From an archaeon UBA168 (GTDB lineage Archaea; Thermoproteota; Thermoprotei_A; Marsarchaeales; UBA168), in contig DAYW01000058.1 of assembly GCA_002507085.1 (NCBI GenBank), forward strand, positions 7,887 through 13,999: a stretch of 6,113 nucleotides of DNA, read 5' to 3'. Both the position numbers and the translations under genes were made by a program. A model generated the notes under the pieces. That model saw only the letters and a list, made by a program, of their open reading frames with translations, was not told the DNA's origin and did not search any database. Below, in pieces: positions 1 to 5,785 of this stretch. How positions within the stretch are numbered: position 1 is the first letter of the stretch; every line of letters begins with the position of its first letter.

Positions 1-474
1 GTGATTCATAAAGTGGTTCTCGAATGTGGTGAACTCAAGGTTACCGGTTTCGACGTCGTAGTACAGCACCGTCCAGCCCGTTCCAGGTAGCGATCTCATC
101 GCTTCAGTGAATATCTGCTTGAACTTGTCGAAGCTGCCGTACTGCTTATCTATGAGGTCGGCAAGCTTTCCGCCCGGCTTCCCCCCTCCCTTTCCGCTGG
201 GAGCCATGTTCTGCCAGTAAAGCGAGTGCAGCTTGTGGCCATTAACGTTGAAGATCAAGTTCCTTATGATGCCCTGGATATCGTAGCCAGTCACTTCCCC
301 CTTGATCACTTTTTCCAGCTTGTCAAGGGTCGCGTTCGAGTTCGTGACGTATCCCTTGTGGTGGCCATTATAGTGGACGTCTATCACCTGACCGCTTATG
401 TAGGGCTCAAGGGCATCCAGCTTGTATGGTAATGGAGGCAGTTCGTATCTCTTAAAAGACGGGATAGTTGACAT
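1..474 (-). CDS. sod: Superoxide dismutase (Fe/Mn family), N-terminal part, cut by window edge
   Basis: This enzyme converts superoxide to oxygen and hydrogen peroxide in the cytoplasm. The window holds residues 1-158 from an ATG at 474; the C-terminus lies beyond position 1. Seen: KRYELPPLPYK at the N-terminus; a VHYNGHHKGY helix, in which His34 aligns with the first metal ligand and Tyr42 with the conserved second-shell tyrosine; GHKLHSLYW, where His83 is the second ligand; the glycine-rich stretch APSGKGGGKPGG typical of archaeal SODs; then GTGWTVLYYD. The last two ligands (Asp and His of the DxWEH-type motif) are outside the window, so completeness cannot be judged. Metal preference (Fe, Mn or either) cannot be read from this part. 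The closest remembered relatives are the SODs of Sulfolobus. The gene is transcribed divergently from trxB, which suggests a redox-defence neighbourhood. Confidence 0.96.
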   Translation of the reverse strand, partial: MSTIPSFKRYELPPLPYKLDALEPYISGQVIDVHYNGHHKGYVTNSNATLDKLEKVIKGEVTGYDIQGIIRNLIFNVNGHKLHSLYWQNMAPSGKGGGKPGGKLADLIDKQYGSFDKFKQIFTEAMRSLPGTGWTVLYYDVETGNLEFTTFENHFMNH

Positions 475-500
475 TTTTACCCCGTTATATTTGGGCAATG

Positions 501-510
501 GCATATAAAC
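501..510 (-). promoter_or_regulatory. TATA box of sod
   Basis: Read on the minus strand this is GTTTATATGC, a good match to the archaeal TATA consensus, preceded by the purine-rich stretch GAGGAAAACAC that could serve as a BRE. It is centred about 31 nt before the sod ATG at 474. A start about 26 nt downstream of the TATA centre would leave a leader of only some 5 nt, and no Shine-Dalgarno sequence is present. The same ten bases occur at 5549-5558 before the DUF5678-like gene. Confidence 0.65.
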
Positions 511-554
511 GTGTTTTCCTCGCAATGAGTTAACTGAAGCTGGGCCCTTTGTTT

Positions 555-570
555 GTCGAAGTTTTTCGAC
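555..570. promoter_or_regulatory. Inverted repeat in the sod-trxB spacer
   Basis: GTCGAA and TTCGAC form a perfect 6-bp inverted repeat around a 4-base GTTT spacer. It lies between two divergent genes, so a terminator is unlikely, and it directly abuts the palindrome at 571-588. It may be a regulator binding site; the regulator is unknown. Confidence 0.4.
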
Positions 571-588
571 CGCCTCGCTAGCTAGGCG
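571..588. promoter_or_regulatory. 18-bp near-perfect palindrome, candidate trxB operator
   Basis: CGCCTCGCTAGCTAGGCG is self-complementary at 8 of 9 base pairs; only the C576/T583 pair fails. It ends 3 bp before the TATA-like element at 592-599, where the BRE would normally sit. A dimeric transcription factor bound here would be expected to affect trxB transcription. The site is about 60 bp upstream of the sod TATA box, so any effect on sod would be indirect or activating. Confidence 0.45.
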
Positions 589-591
589 TTA

Positions 592-599
592 TCCTTATT
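592..599 (+). promoter_or_regulatory. TATA-like element of trxB
   Basis: The AT-rich TCCTTATT is centred about 25 nt before the trxB ATG at 621, the spacing expected if transcription starts at or next to the start codon. There is no convincing Shine-Dalgarno sequence close to the ATG. The match to consensus is moderate. Confidence 0.45.
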
Positions 600-620
600 T
601 GCGTTGGGAGAAACGTTCTC

Positions 621-1640
621 ATGGATTACGACGTCATAATTGTGGGTGGCGGGCCGGCAGGCCTGTCTGCGGCCGTCTATGCTCGCAGGGCCAACTTAAA
701 GACCGCGGTAATAGAGAAGCTGACGTTCGGAGGGATAATTACGACTACGGACCTGATAGAGAACTATCTCGGCTTTCCGGCCATAAGCGGAGCTGACTTT
801 GGGAAGGCCATCCAAGAGCATGCCATGAAGTACAACCCAGACATGATCCAGGCAGAGGTCAAGCTCGTCAAAGATGTGGATGGCGGCTATGAGGTTCAAA
901 CCGATGCTGGCAACTTCACTACGAAGACGGTTATAGTTGCGTCAGGAGCGGCGCCAAAGAAGCTTGGGGTTCCCGGTGAGTCTGAGTACTTTGGAAGAGG
1001 CGTGTCCACATGCGCTACCTGCGACGGTCCTTTCTTTGCTAAAAAAGACGTAGCTGTCGTCGGCGGTGGAGACTCAGCTGTGAGCGAGGGCCTCTACTTG
1101 GCCAGGCTTGTGAATAAGATTTATCTCATACATAGAAGGGACAGGCTAAGAGCTGAGCCGATACTTCAGCAGCGCTTTATGTCTCTTAGCAACGTGGAGT
1201 TTGTGTGGAATAGCGTTGTCACCAAGATAGAGGGCGACAAGAAGGTAAACGGCGTTATCGTTAAGAACTTGCTTACAGGAGAGGAGAAAGAACTGAAGGT
1301 TTCTGCGGTCTTCATATACATAGGAGAGGTCCCGCAAACCGGCTTTGTCGACGTCAGGAAGGACGACCACGGGTATATAATAACTGACGAAAACATGCAG
1401 ACATCTAAGCCCGGCATATTTGCTGCCGGCGACTGCAGGCACTCACTCACCAAACAGGCCATAATCAGCGCAGGAGAAGGGGCGCTTGCGGCCATTGCGG
1501 CTCAAATGTACATCGAGGGCAGGCTTAAGGCAACCCAAGAGCTTGCCAATCCCTCTGCTCCCAACCGACACTCATATGGCGTTAGGCTCGGGCAAACCCT
1601 TAGAGCTTATGGGAAGGATTTCGTTCTTTTCGCAGATTGA
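621..1640 (+). CDS. trxB: Thioredoxin reductase (FAD, pyridine-nucleotide dependent)
   Basis: A cytoplasmic flavoenzyme that passes electrons from NAD(P)H via FAD to a redox-active disulfide and on to thioredoxin-like proteins. Domains in order: FAD-binding GGGPAG at residues 9-14; central NAD(P)-binding domain with the CATC redox motif at 131-134, followed by DG; GGGDSA at 148-153; HRRDRLRA at 171-178, whose basic residues suggest NADPH preference; and the second FAD motif GIFAAGD at 265-271. At 339 residues it is longer than the usual 305-325. The last 30 or so residues look poorly conserved, and residues 318-339 are coded opposite the end of galT. The ATG at 621 starts right before the Rossmann strand and sits at leaderless distance from a TATA-like element. 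It is divergent from sod, which supports a role in oxidative-stress defence. Confidence 0.95.
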   Translation: MDYDVIIVGGGPAGLSAAVYARRANLKTAVIEKLTFGGIITTTDLIENYLGFPAISGADFGKAIQEHAMKYNPDMIQAEVKLVKDVDGGYEVQTDAGNFTTKTVIVASGAAPKKLGVPGESEYFGRGVSTCATCDGPFFAKKDVAVVGGGDSAVSEGLYLARLVNKIYLIHRRDRLRAEPILQQRFMSLSNVEFVWNSVVTKIEGDKKVNGVIVKNLLTGEEKELKVSAVFIYIGEVPQTGFVDVRKDDHGYIITDENMQTSKPGIFAAGDCRHSLTKQAIISAGEGALAAIAAQMYIEGRLKATQELANPSAPNRHSYGVRLGQTLRAYGKDFVLFAD

Positions 1641-2546
1641 AGCTAGCTCTTTTGCCTTGTCTTCAGGCCAAAAATCGTACGTATAAACGCCAAATCCCAG
1701 TTCGGCACCGCTCCAGTGCTTGAGCTTATCAGGAGCCCTTAGCGCTGGGTAAAGCTCGACGTGAAGGTGAAGCCGCCCTTTGGAGTTAAGGACAGGAGAT
1801 TGGTGGAACGCAAGGACATAGGGCATCTTAACGCCAAAGAGGCGATGATAGCATCCGACGACCCTTCCAAGAGACATGCCGATTTCCCTTAGCTCTTTAT
1901 CGGTGGCTTCCGCCAGAGAGGTTATGTGCCTGATGGGAATCACGACGGTTTCGTAGGGCCACCGCGGCGCGTAAGGGAAAACGACTTTCACAGAGTTGTA
2001 GCTGAACACGGTTCTCTCTTCGACCCTTGTCTCTTCGCAGATTGGGCAAGTCTCGCTCGATGCGTTGATCTCTTCTTGGATTATGGGTGGGACGTAAGGT
2101 ATGGCGTATATCTGTGAGTGGGGATGTTCTATGCTTACGCCTATGAGCTTTCCCATGTTCCTGAATATGAGCACCGCATTAACGCCCTCCTTGGCTGAGA
2201 GCTCAACGTAGCGGTCCCTATACAGCTTCATGGCGCTTTCCAGCTCGTCGGGCGTTAAGTCACAGAGATCGGCTGAGTGATCAAATGACTCCACAACGAC
2301 TTCGCAGTAGCCCTTTCCGGGCATCCTTTGATAAGCCCCGGTGAGCGCTGGGGTCCCTTGTTCATCTGGAGAAAGCATTGGAAAAGCGTTGGGAAGCCAG
2401 TAGGGGGCTTCCTTTCCCTTGGCCTCTGGGGAATCCCTGCAAAAAGGGCACGACCGCTTTTCCACAACCGTCATTGGGCGTGATGCCCTCTGCGACGATA
2501 TAACTATCCACTCATTTCTGCGGGGATCAAGCCTTATTTCTCTCAT
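1572..2546 (-). CDS. galT: Galactose-1-phosphate uridylyltransferase
   Basis: A Leloir-pathway enzyme of the HIT superfamily that swaps UMP between UDP-glucose and galactose 1-phosphate. The 324 residues show the full set of family landmarks: CPFC at 33-36 and His90 (in ESFDHS) as zinc ligands; the active-site HPHSQ at 141-145, where His143 aligns with the nucleophile that is uridylylated and His141 with the fourth zinc ligand; and a second metal site suggested by FHQSP (His248) with LHLHVE (His260, His262). An extra CPIC at 167-170 could add a further metal or structural site. The ATG at 2546 begins MREIRLDPRRNEW, a normal N-terminus, and has a TATA-like element 25 nt upstream. The last 22 residues overlap trxB antisense and look unconserved. 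No other galactose-pathway genes are in the window, so the physiological sugar nucleotide is inferred from family. Confidence 0.94.
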   Translation of the reverse strand: MREIRLDPRRNEWIVISSQRASRPMTVVEKRSCPFCRDSPEAKGKEAPYWLPNAFPMLSPDEQGTPALTGAYQRMPGKGYCEVVVESFDHSADLCDLTPDELESAMKLYRDRYVELSAKEGVNAVLIFRNMGKLIGVSIEHPHSQIYAIPYVPPIIQEEINASSETCPICEETRVEERTVFSYNSVKVVFPYAPRWPYETVVIPIRHITSLAEATDKELREIGMSLGRVVGCYHRLFGVKMPYVLAFHQSPVLNSKGRLHLHVELYPALRAPDKLKHWSGAELGFGVYTYDFWPEDKAKELASICEKNEILPISSKGLPEPNAI

Positions 2547-2566
2547 TTGACTTTGTTAGGCGCGAA

Positions 2567-2576
2567 CTTAAGAAAC
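2567..2576 (-). promoter_or_regulatory. TATA-like element of galT
   Basis: On the minus strand this reads GTTTCTTAAG, preceded by purine-rich GGTAGGAAA. Its centre is about 25 nt before the galT ATG at 2546, so a leaderless transcript is expected. It shares an 87-bp spacer with the oppositely directed proS promoter. Confidence 0.45.
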
Positions 2577-2603
2577 TTTCCTACCAGCGGACGCTTACAA
2601 AAA

Positions 2604-2612
2604 ACCTATAAC
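2604..2612 (+). promoter_or_regulatory. TATA-like element of proS
   Basis: ACCTATAAC follows an A-rich stretch (2599-2604) that could act as a BRE. Its centre is about 26 nt before the ATG at 2634, which is what favours 2634 over the in-frame TTG at 2547 as the proS start. Confidence 0.5.
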
Positions 2613-2633
2613 GCCTATCATGTGGATCTCGAG

Positions 2634-4067
2634 ATGGCCCAATCCAACGAAAGAGGTCTTCAGAGCAGCAAGGAGGATTTATCTGACTGGTACTCGGAGA
2701 TACTGATCAAAAGCGGGTTCATAGATTTTTCCCCTGTTGGTGGATTCATAGTGCTTCTTCCCCCAGCGGCCTTCATATGGGAAAGGATCAGGGAGTACAT
2801 GAACAGAGAAATGGAAAAAATGGGGGTTAAGAACTCCTACTTCCCCCTTTTAATACCGGAGAGCCTTCTGAAGAAGGAGAGCGAGCACTTCGCCGGCTTC
2901 ACGCCCGAAGTCGCGTGGGTGACGGAGGCAGGCGATCAAAAGCTTGATGAAAGGCTTGCAGTCAGGCCCACAAGCGAGACCATAATGTACACCATGTACT
3001 CGAAGTGGATTCACGGAACGAGCGACCTTCCGCTTAAGCTAAACCAGTGGAACAGCGTCGTTAGATGGGAAACGTCTTCAACAAGGCCCTTCATAAGGAC
3101 TAAGGAGTTCCTTTGGCAGGAAGCTCACACGGCCCACGCCACAGAGGATGAGGCGCTAAAGCAAGCGCAGGACGCGCTGGACCTTTACGAGAGGGTACTC
3201 AAGGACCTTCTAGCCATACCGGTGATAAAGGGAAGAAAGACGGAAAAGGAAAAGTTCAAGGGAGCAGTGTTCACGTATACCCTTGAGGCGATGATGCCCG
3301 ACGGTAAGGCCATACAGATGGCCACGTCGCACATGTTGGGTCAGAACTTTTCCGTACCCTTTGAGATAGCTTACGTTGACGACAAGGGGAACAAGCACTA
3401 CGTCTGGCAGACGTCTTGGGGACTGTCGTGGAGGGTAATCGGGGCCATGATCATGCTACATGGGGACAGCAAAGGCCTGGTGATACCTCCTGAGGTCGCA
3501 CCCCTTCAGGTCGTGTTGGTACCCATCATATACAAGGGCAAACCGGATCCCACGCCTCGCGCTCGCGAGCTTGCTCATGAGCTGGAGCTTGCCGGTATCA
3601 GGGCCTACGTTGACGAAAGGAACGACAAGACCCCGGGATACAAGTATAACGAGTGGGAGATGAGGGGAGTTCCCCTCAGGATAGAAATAGGGCCAAGGGA
3701 CGTGGAGCGCGGAACAATGGTTTTAGCGAGGCGCGATACCGGAGAAAAAAGCGTAGCCAACATGGCTGACGCCGTCGCTGCCGTCAAGGACGCGCTGTCC
3801 AGCATACAAAAGAGCCTTTACGAAAAGGCAAAGCAGAAGCTCAGCTCTATGATAAACGAGGTCAGTACGCTTGACGAGCTATCTGAAGCGGTGAAGAGCA
3901 GGAAGGGTTTCAGCGTTGTGAACCTATGCGGAGATAGGGAGTGCGAGGACAAGATATACGACACCACAGGGGCTACGGTGCGTTGCGTAGAAGAAAGCGC
4001 TGAGGGAAAGTGCATAGTTTGCGGGAGGCCTGCGCGCTACAGAGCATACGTTAGCAAGGCTTACTGA
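2634..4067 (+). CDS. proS: Prolyl-tRNA synthetase, archaeal/eukaryote-like type
   Basis: A cytoplasmic class II aminoacyl-tRNA synthetase charging tRNA-Pro. With the start at 2634 it has 477 residues, the same length I recall for the well-studied Thermus enzyme of this type. Seen: the motif-1 region near SPVGGFIVLLP; RPTSET at 111-116; motif 2 with RWE at 144-146, then TSSTRPFIRTKEFLWQE; a motif-3 region SWGLSWRVIGAMIM; the HGDSKGLVIPP junction to the anticodon-binding domain; and a C-terminal zinc domain with Cys432 and Cys437 (CxxxxC) plus Cys460 and Cys463 (CxxC). It ends in Tyr, as this group does, where the C-terminal Tyr folds back toward the active site. An in-frame TTG at 2547 would add 29 unconserved residues, place the start inside the promoter and abut the galT ATG, so I reject it. 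GTG at 2622 is a weaker alternative. Confidence 0.96.
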   Translation: MAQSNERGLQSSKEDLSDWYSEILIKSGFIDFSPVGGFIVLLPPAAFIWERIREYMNREMEKMGVKNSYFPLLIPESLLKKESEHFAGFTPEVAWVTEAGDQKLDERLAVRPTSETIMYTMYSKWIHGTSDLPLKLNQWNSVVRWETSSTRPFIRTKEFLWQEAHTAHATEDEALKQAQDALDLYERVLKDLLAIPVIKGRKTEKEKFKGAVFTYTLEAMMPDGKAIQMATSHMLGQNFSVPFEIAYVDDKGNKHYVWQTSWGLSWRVIGAMIMLHGDSKGLVIPPEVAPLQVVLVPIIYKGKPDPTPRARELAHELELAGIRAYVDERNDKTPGYKYNEWEMRGVPLRIEIGPRDVERGTMVLARRDTGEKSVANMADAVAAVKDALSSIQKSLYEKAKQKLSSMINEVSTLDELSEAVKSRKGFSVVNLCGDRECEDKIYDTTGATVRCVEESAEGKCIVCGRPARYRAYVSKAY

Positions 4068-4810
4068 GTTTGACCATATACGGCGCTCAGGGCTTTTTCC
4101 AATACGTCGCTTTTTACCGCGTCTTCTCTTCTTGGATTGGTAACGGGTATTCTCAGCTTGAGCCTTACGGCATCAGAGGTCAGCTCGGATATGAGCACTT
4201 CTGCTGCCTCTCCCTTTCCTGACGCCTTTGAGGCTTCCTCCGCCAGCTCCTTTACTTTTTCATAAACTTTGGGATTAAACTTAGAAAGGGGAACCTCAAG
4301 GCTTACCTCAACGTATTTGGTCGCTAACGGCGAAAAAGCGGCAAATCCTTCCTTGAACAAGTTGGCGTTGTTTATGTAAGTTATCAGCCCGTCGGCTCTC
4401 TGGATCACCGTGTAAAAGTTATCTATGCGAACTGCTGTGCCCTTTATTCCCTGCGTTTCGATCCAGTCTCCTGGTTTTATCGCGTTCGAGCTCCTAATCA
4501 CATATGTCGATATGTAGGATGACATGGCATCTCTGGCTGCTATGAATCCCGCTATGAGTATCAAGAAAACCAATATCAAGAAGACGTTAAGCGTAACGCC
4601 AAGAAGTGAGTATATGGCGGCGATTCCTATAATCACTATGAAGAGATCAGCAGCTATCTCCAGATCCCTTATGATGGAAGAGGGGATCTTTGTCAGAGCC
4701 TTGTTTAGCGAATGGTTTATTATCCATATGGCCAGCGCACAAGCGACAACTATGAGGGCGGCGTAGAGAACCGTGAGGAGTGGAAATCCTGACCACACAA
4801 ACTGCTGCAT
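4061..4810 (-). CDS. MscS-family mechanosensitive channel
   Basis: A small-conductance mechanosensitive channel homologue that would open under membrane tension to release solutes. The 249 residues contain three predicted membrane helices (about 10-32, 51-69 and 72-94), then a beta domain with KPGDWIETQGIKGTAVRI (112-129), the family's hallmark stretch, and an alpha/beta C-terminal domain from about 165 with a charged helix 180-195. This is a minimal, three-helix form. The pore-helix region FIAARDAMSSYISTYVI lacks the repeated Ala/Gly packing pattern of E. coli MscS, and INNANLF replaces the usual IPN motif, so gating or conductance may differ. The gene ends 7 bp inside the end of proS on the opposite strand. 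No strong Shine-Dalgarno sequence precedes the ATG. Family placement is sure; the transported solute is not known. Confidence 0.88.
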   Translation of the reverse strand: MQQFVWSGFPLLTVLYAALIVVACALAIWIINHSLNKALTKIPSSIIRDLEIAADLFIVIIGIAAIYSLLGVTLNVFLILVFLILIAGFIAARDAMSSYISTYVIRSSNAIKPGDWIETQGIKGTAVRIDNFYTVIQRADGLITYINNANLFKEGFAAFSPLATKYVEVSLEVPLSKFNPKVYEKVKELAEEASKASGKGEAAEVLISELTSDAVRLKLRIPVTNPRREDAVKSDVLEKALSAVYGQTQ

Positions 4811-4844
4811 GAGCTTCCGACCTGCCTAGAAGCTATTTGTACGC

Positions 4845-4913
4845 ACTTAAAAGGATTTTTGACTTAATAATCAATTCGTTTATTACTTATATATGGAATA
4901 AAAATCCTAATTT
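4845..4913. other. AT-rich spacer with TATA elements and an inverted repeat
   Basis: This stretch is strikingly AT-rich (about 20% GC in 4861-4920) against roughly 50% around it. It holds the mscS promoter. The candidates on the minus strand are TTTTAAG (4848-4854), giving a leader of about 15 nt, or the stronger TATATAAG (4887-4894), giving a leader of about 55 nt. The latter also reads as CTTATATA on the plus strand. GGATTTTT at 4853-4860 and AAAAATCC at 4900-4907 form an 8-bp inverted repeat 39 bp apart. The stretch also serves as the 3' flank of the protease gene. Confidence 0.45.
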
Positions 4914-4915
4914 TT
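4899..4915 (-). terminator. Possible T-run terminator after the protease gene
   Basis: On the minus strand, immediately at the TAA stop, AAAAAT TAGG ATTTTT (4915-4900) gives a 6-bp AT hairpin ending in a run of T residues. Archaeal termination relies mainly on T-runs, so this could end the DUF5678-protease transcript. The hairpin itself is weak. Confidence 0.35.
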
Positions 4916-5345
4916 ACAGAGGATCAAGTTCTACTTGGGACGCAACGTTGTTAAAGCGAATGTTAAAGCGCTGAAAGATGCCCTCCCTTCCAAGTATGGG
5001 CACTACGCTTTCCTTTTCCGATATTGCGAACTTCATGGTAAATTGATCTAACCCCTCTATTTTGCACTCCAGGTCATGTAAGTAGGCGCGTATCAGCTCC
5101 CCTGCGAGGCCTACGACTATGACTTCGTTGCCGGACTTCAGGTTAATACCAAGTATGTCTGAAGTGCTTCTGGGCAGCATAGATATGTCAGCGCCGGTGT
5201 CGACGTAAAACGAGACCGTTACCCATTTTCCAGACTTGGTTTTCAGCTGAAGGGGAAGCCTAGGCCTAAGAGATTTTCCAAGTGTGCCAGAAATCTCCTG
5301 CTGATATGGAAACGAAAAAGTTGGTTTGCCGGACATCTGAGTCAT
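4914..5345 (-). CDS. Retropepsin-like aspartic protease, single domain
   Basis: A 143-residue clan AA aspartic protease of the half-size type that acts as a homodimer, each subunit giving one catalytic Asp. Seen: the catalytic motif VDTGAD with Asp49, Thr50, Gly51 and Ala52, followed by ISMLP; a flap-like segment IVVGLAGE (76-83); and the second hallmark ILGR at 117-120, followed by EGIFQRFNIRF, as in archaeal and bacterial relatives. The N-terminal FSFPYQ segment is also typical. There is no signal peptide or membrane helix, so it is probably cytoplasmic. The start ATG at 5345 lies 2 nt after the stop of the small upstream gene, so translation is probably coupled and no separate promoter is needed. 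An ATG three codons on (Met4) is possible. All active-site residues are present, so it is probably active. Its substrate is unknown. It could be a domesticated relative of mobile-element proteases, but no mobile-element genes are nearby. Confidence 0.88.
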   Translation of the reverse strand: MTQMSGKPTFSFPYQQEISGTLGKSLRPRLPLQLKTKSGKWVTVSFYVDTGADISMLPRSTSDILGINLKSGNEVIVVGLAGELIRAYLHDLECKIEGLDQFTMKFAISEKESVVPILGREGIFQRFNIRFNNVASQVELDPL

Positions 5346-5347
5346 CC

Positions 5348-5524
5348 TTATAGGATTAAGATGTCGTTTCCCGGAATATAGGCAAAATAGAGGTCCTCTT
5401 GATCTTGCGATCTTATTACCTTGTTGTAAACTTCCTTTAACGTCACGGAGGATGCGACGACCTTGCCCTTGTTTATGGCCACGAAGCGACCACCGTATTT
5501 TTTCATGATTTCCGTATCTTCCAT
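5348..5524 (-). CDS. 58-residue DUF5678-like protein
   Basis: A small protein beginning MEDTEIMKKYGGRFVAI. The order of motifs, KYGG-R-FVAI, a turn NKGK, VVAS, a helix TLKEVYNKV (28-36) and a last strand LYFAYIPG (45-52), matches my memory of DUF5678, a family of unknown function common in archaea and some bacteria. The pattern suggests a beta-beta-alpha-beta mini-fold. It has no catalytic motif, signal peptide or membrane segment. It is the first gene of a two-gene unit: its TAA is 2 nt before the protease ATG. A TATA box at 5549-5558 lies at near-leaderless distance. Its role is unknown; partner, regulator, inhibitor or substrate of the protease are all open. The family call rests on pattern recognition only. 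Confidence 0.8.
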   Translation of the reverse strand: MEDTEIMKKYGGRFVAINKGKVVASSVTLKEVYNKVIRSQDQEDLYFAYIPGNDILIL

Positions 5525-5548
5525 TCTATTTAGTTAGCAATGCTCGCT

Positions 5549-5558
5549 GCATATAAAC
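5549..5558 (-). promoter_or_regulatory. TATA box of the DUF5678-protease unit
   Basis: On the minus strand this reads GTTTATATGC, preceded by GGAATAG as a possible BRE. Its centre is about 30 nt before the ATG at 5524, so the leader would be only a few bases. The ten bases are identical to the sod TATA box at 501-510, with nearly the same distance to the ATG. Confidence 0.6.
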
Positions 5559-5576
5559 CTATTCCGTGAGATGTCC

Positions 5577-5659
5577 CCGTCGCTGCAGGCCGGGCTTGGA
5601 ACTTCCAGAGGCCTTCGCGGCGTGCCTTCACCTCCCTTAAAGGTGCTTGCGCGCGACAG
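5577..5659 (-). other. GC-rich gene-free stretch, candidate structured RNA
   Basis: Between the gapN terminator and the DUF5678 promoter lies a stretch of about 62% GC with no credible gene. On the minus strand it can form a closing helix CTGTCGC/GCGACGG (5659-5653 with 5583-5577; one G-U pair) around two hairpins: CACCT/AGGTG (5645-5641 with 5633-5629, 7-base loop) and AGGCC/GGCCT (5614-5610 with 5591-5587) with a short inner stem. TTAAAT (5696-5691) sits about 26 nt before 5668 and could be its TATA box. A further hairpin ACCTC/GAGGT is at 5665-5679. It has no match I recognise to tRNA, 5S, SRP or RNase P RNA. It could equally be protein-binding DNA or chance pairing. Confidence 0.25.
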
Positions 5660-5727
5660 CCGGTACCTCTGATTGAGGTGCGTTGCTTGGATTTAACCCT
5701 TTCATCCGCTCATCAGGAAGGAACTTG

Positions 5728-5744
5728 AAAAATGCGTTAAAAAA
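5728..5744 (-). terminator. T-run terminator of the gapN-like gene
   Basis: About 40-60 nt after the stop codon, the minus strand carries a run of six T residues (5744-5739) followed by five (5732-5728). Multiple T-runs without a stable hairpin are the usual archaeal intrinsic terminator. The two runs are flanked by a direct repeat of GAACTT (5721-5726 and 5745-5750 on the plus strand). Confidence 0.5.
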
Positions 5745-5785
5745 GAACTTAAGATGTCGGCCGAGGTCTGCGGGCGAGAAGGCCC

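Noticed and set aside
226..432. 68-codon plus-strand open frame opposite sod
   Set aside because: It lies wholly inside the well-supported sod coding sequence on the other strand and resembles no known protein.
1146..1495. Two minus-strand open frames inside trxB
   Set aside because: They are antisense to conserved trxB domains and have no recognisable motifs; shadows of GC-biased codon use.
4914..5524. Possibility that the aspartic protease belongs to a retroelement or other mobile element
   Set aside because: No reverse transcriptase, integrase, transposase or terminal repeats are visible, and the flanks are ordinary chromosomal genes.
5585..5610. Minus-strand CTGGAAGTTCCAAGC resembling the conserved GGAAGUUAAGC of 5S rRNA
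   Set aside because: The rest of the 5S rRNA (terminal helix and other conserved loops) is absent, so the likeness is probably chance.
5571..5672. 33-codon plus-strand open frame starting MSPSLQAG
   Set aside because: The nearest TATA-like sequence is only about 17 nt upstream, no family is recognisable, and the composition is what random GC-rich sequence gives.
5688..5720. Minus-strand TGATGA and GGGTTAAATCC, suggestive of a C box or a tRNA T-arm
   Set aside because: No matching D box (CTGA) follows at guide-RNA distance, the T-arm lacks the invariant C of TTC, and no acceptor, D or anticodon arms can be built.
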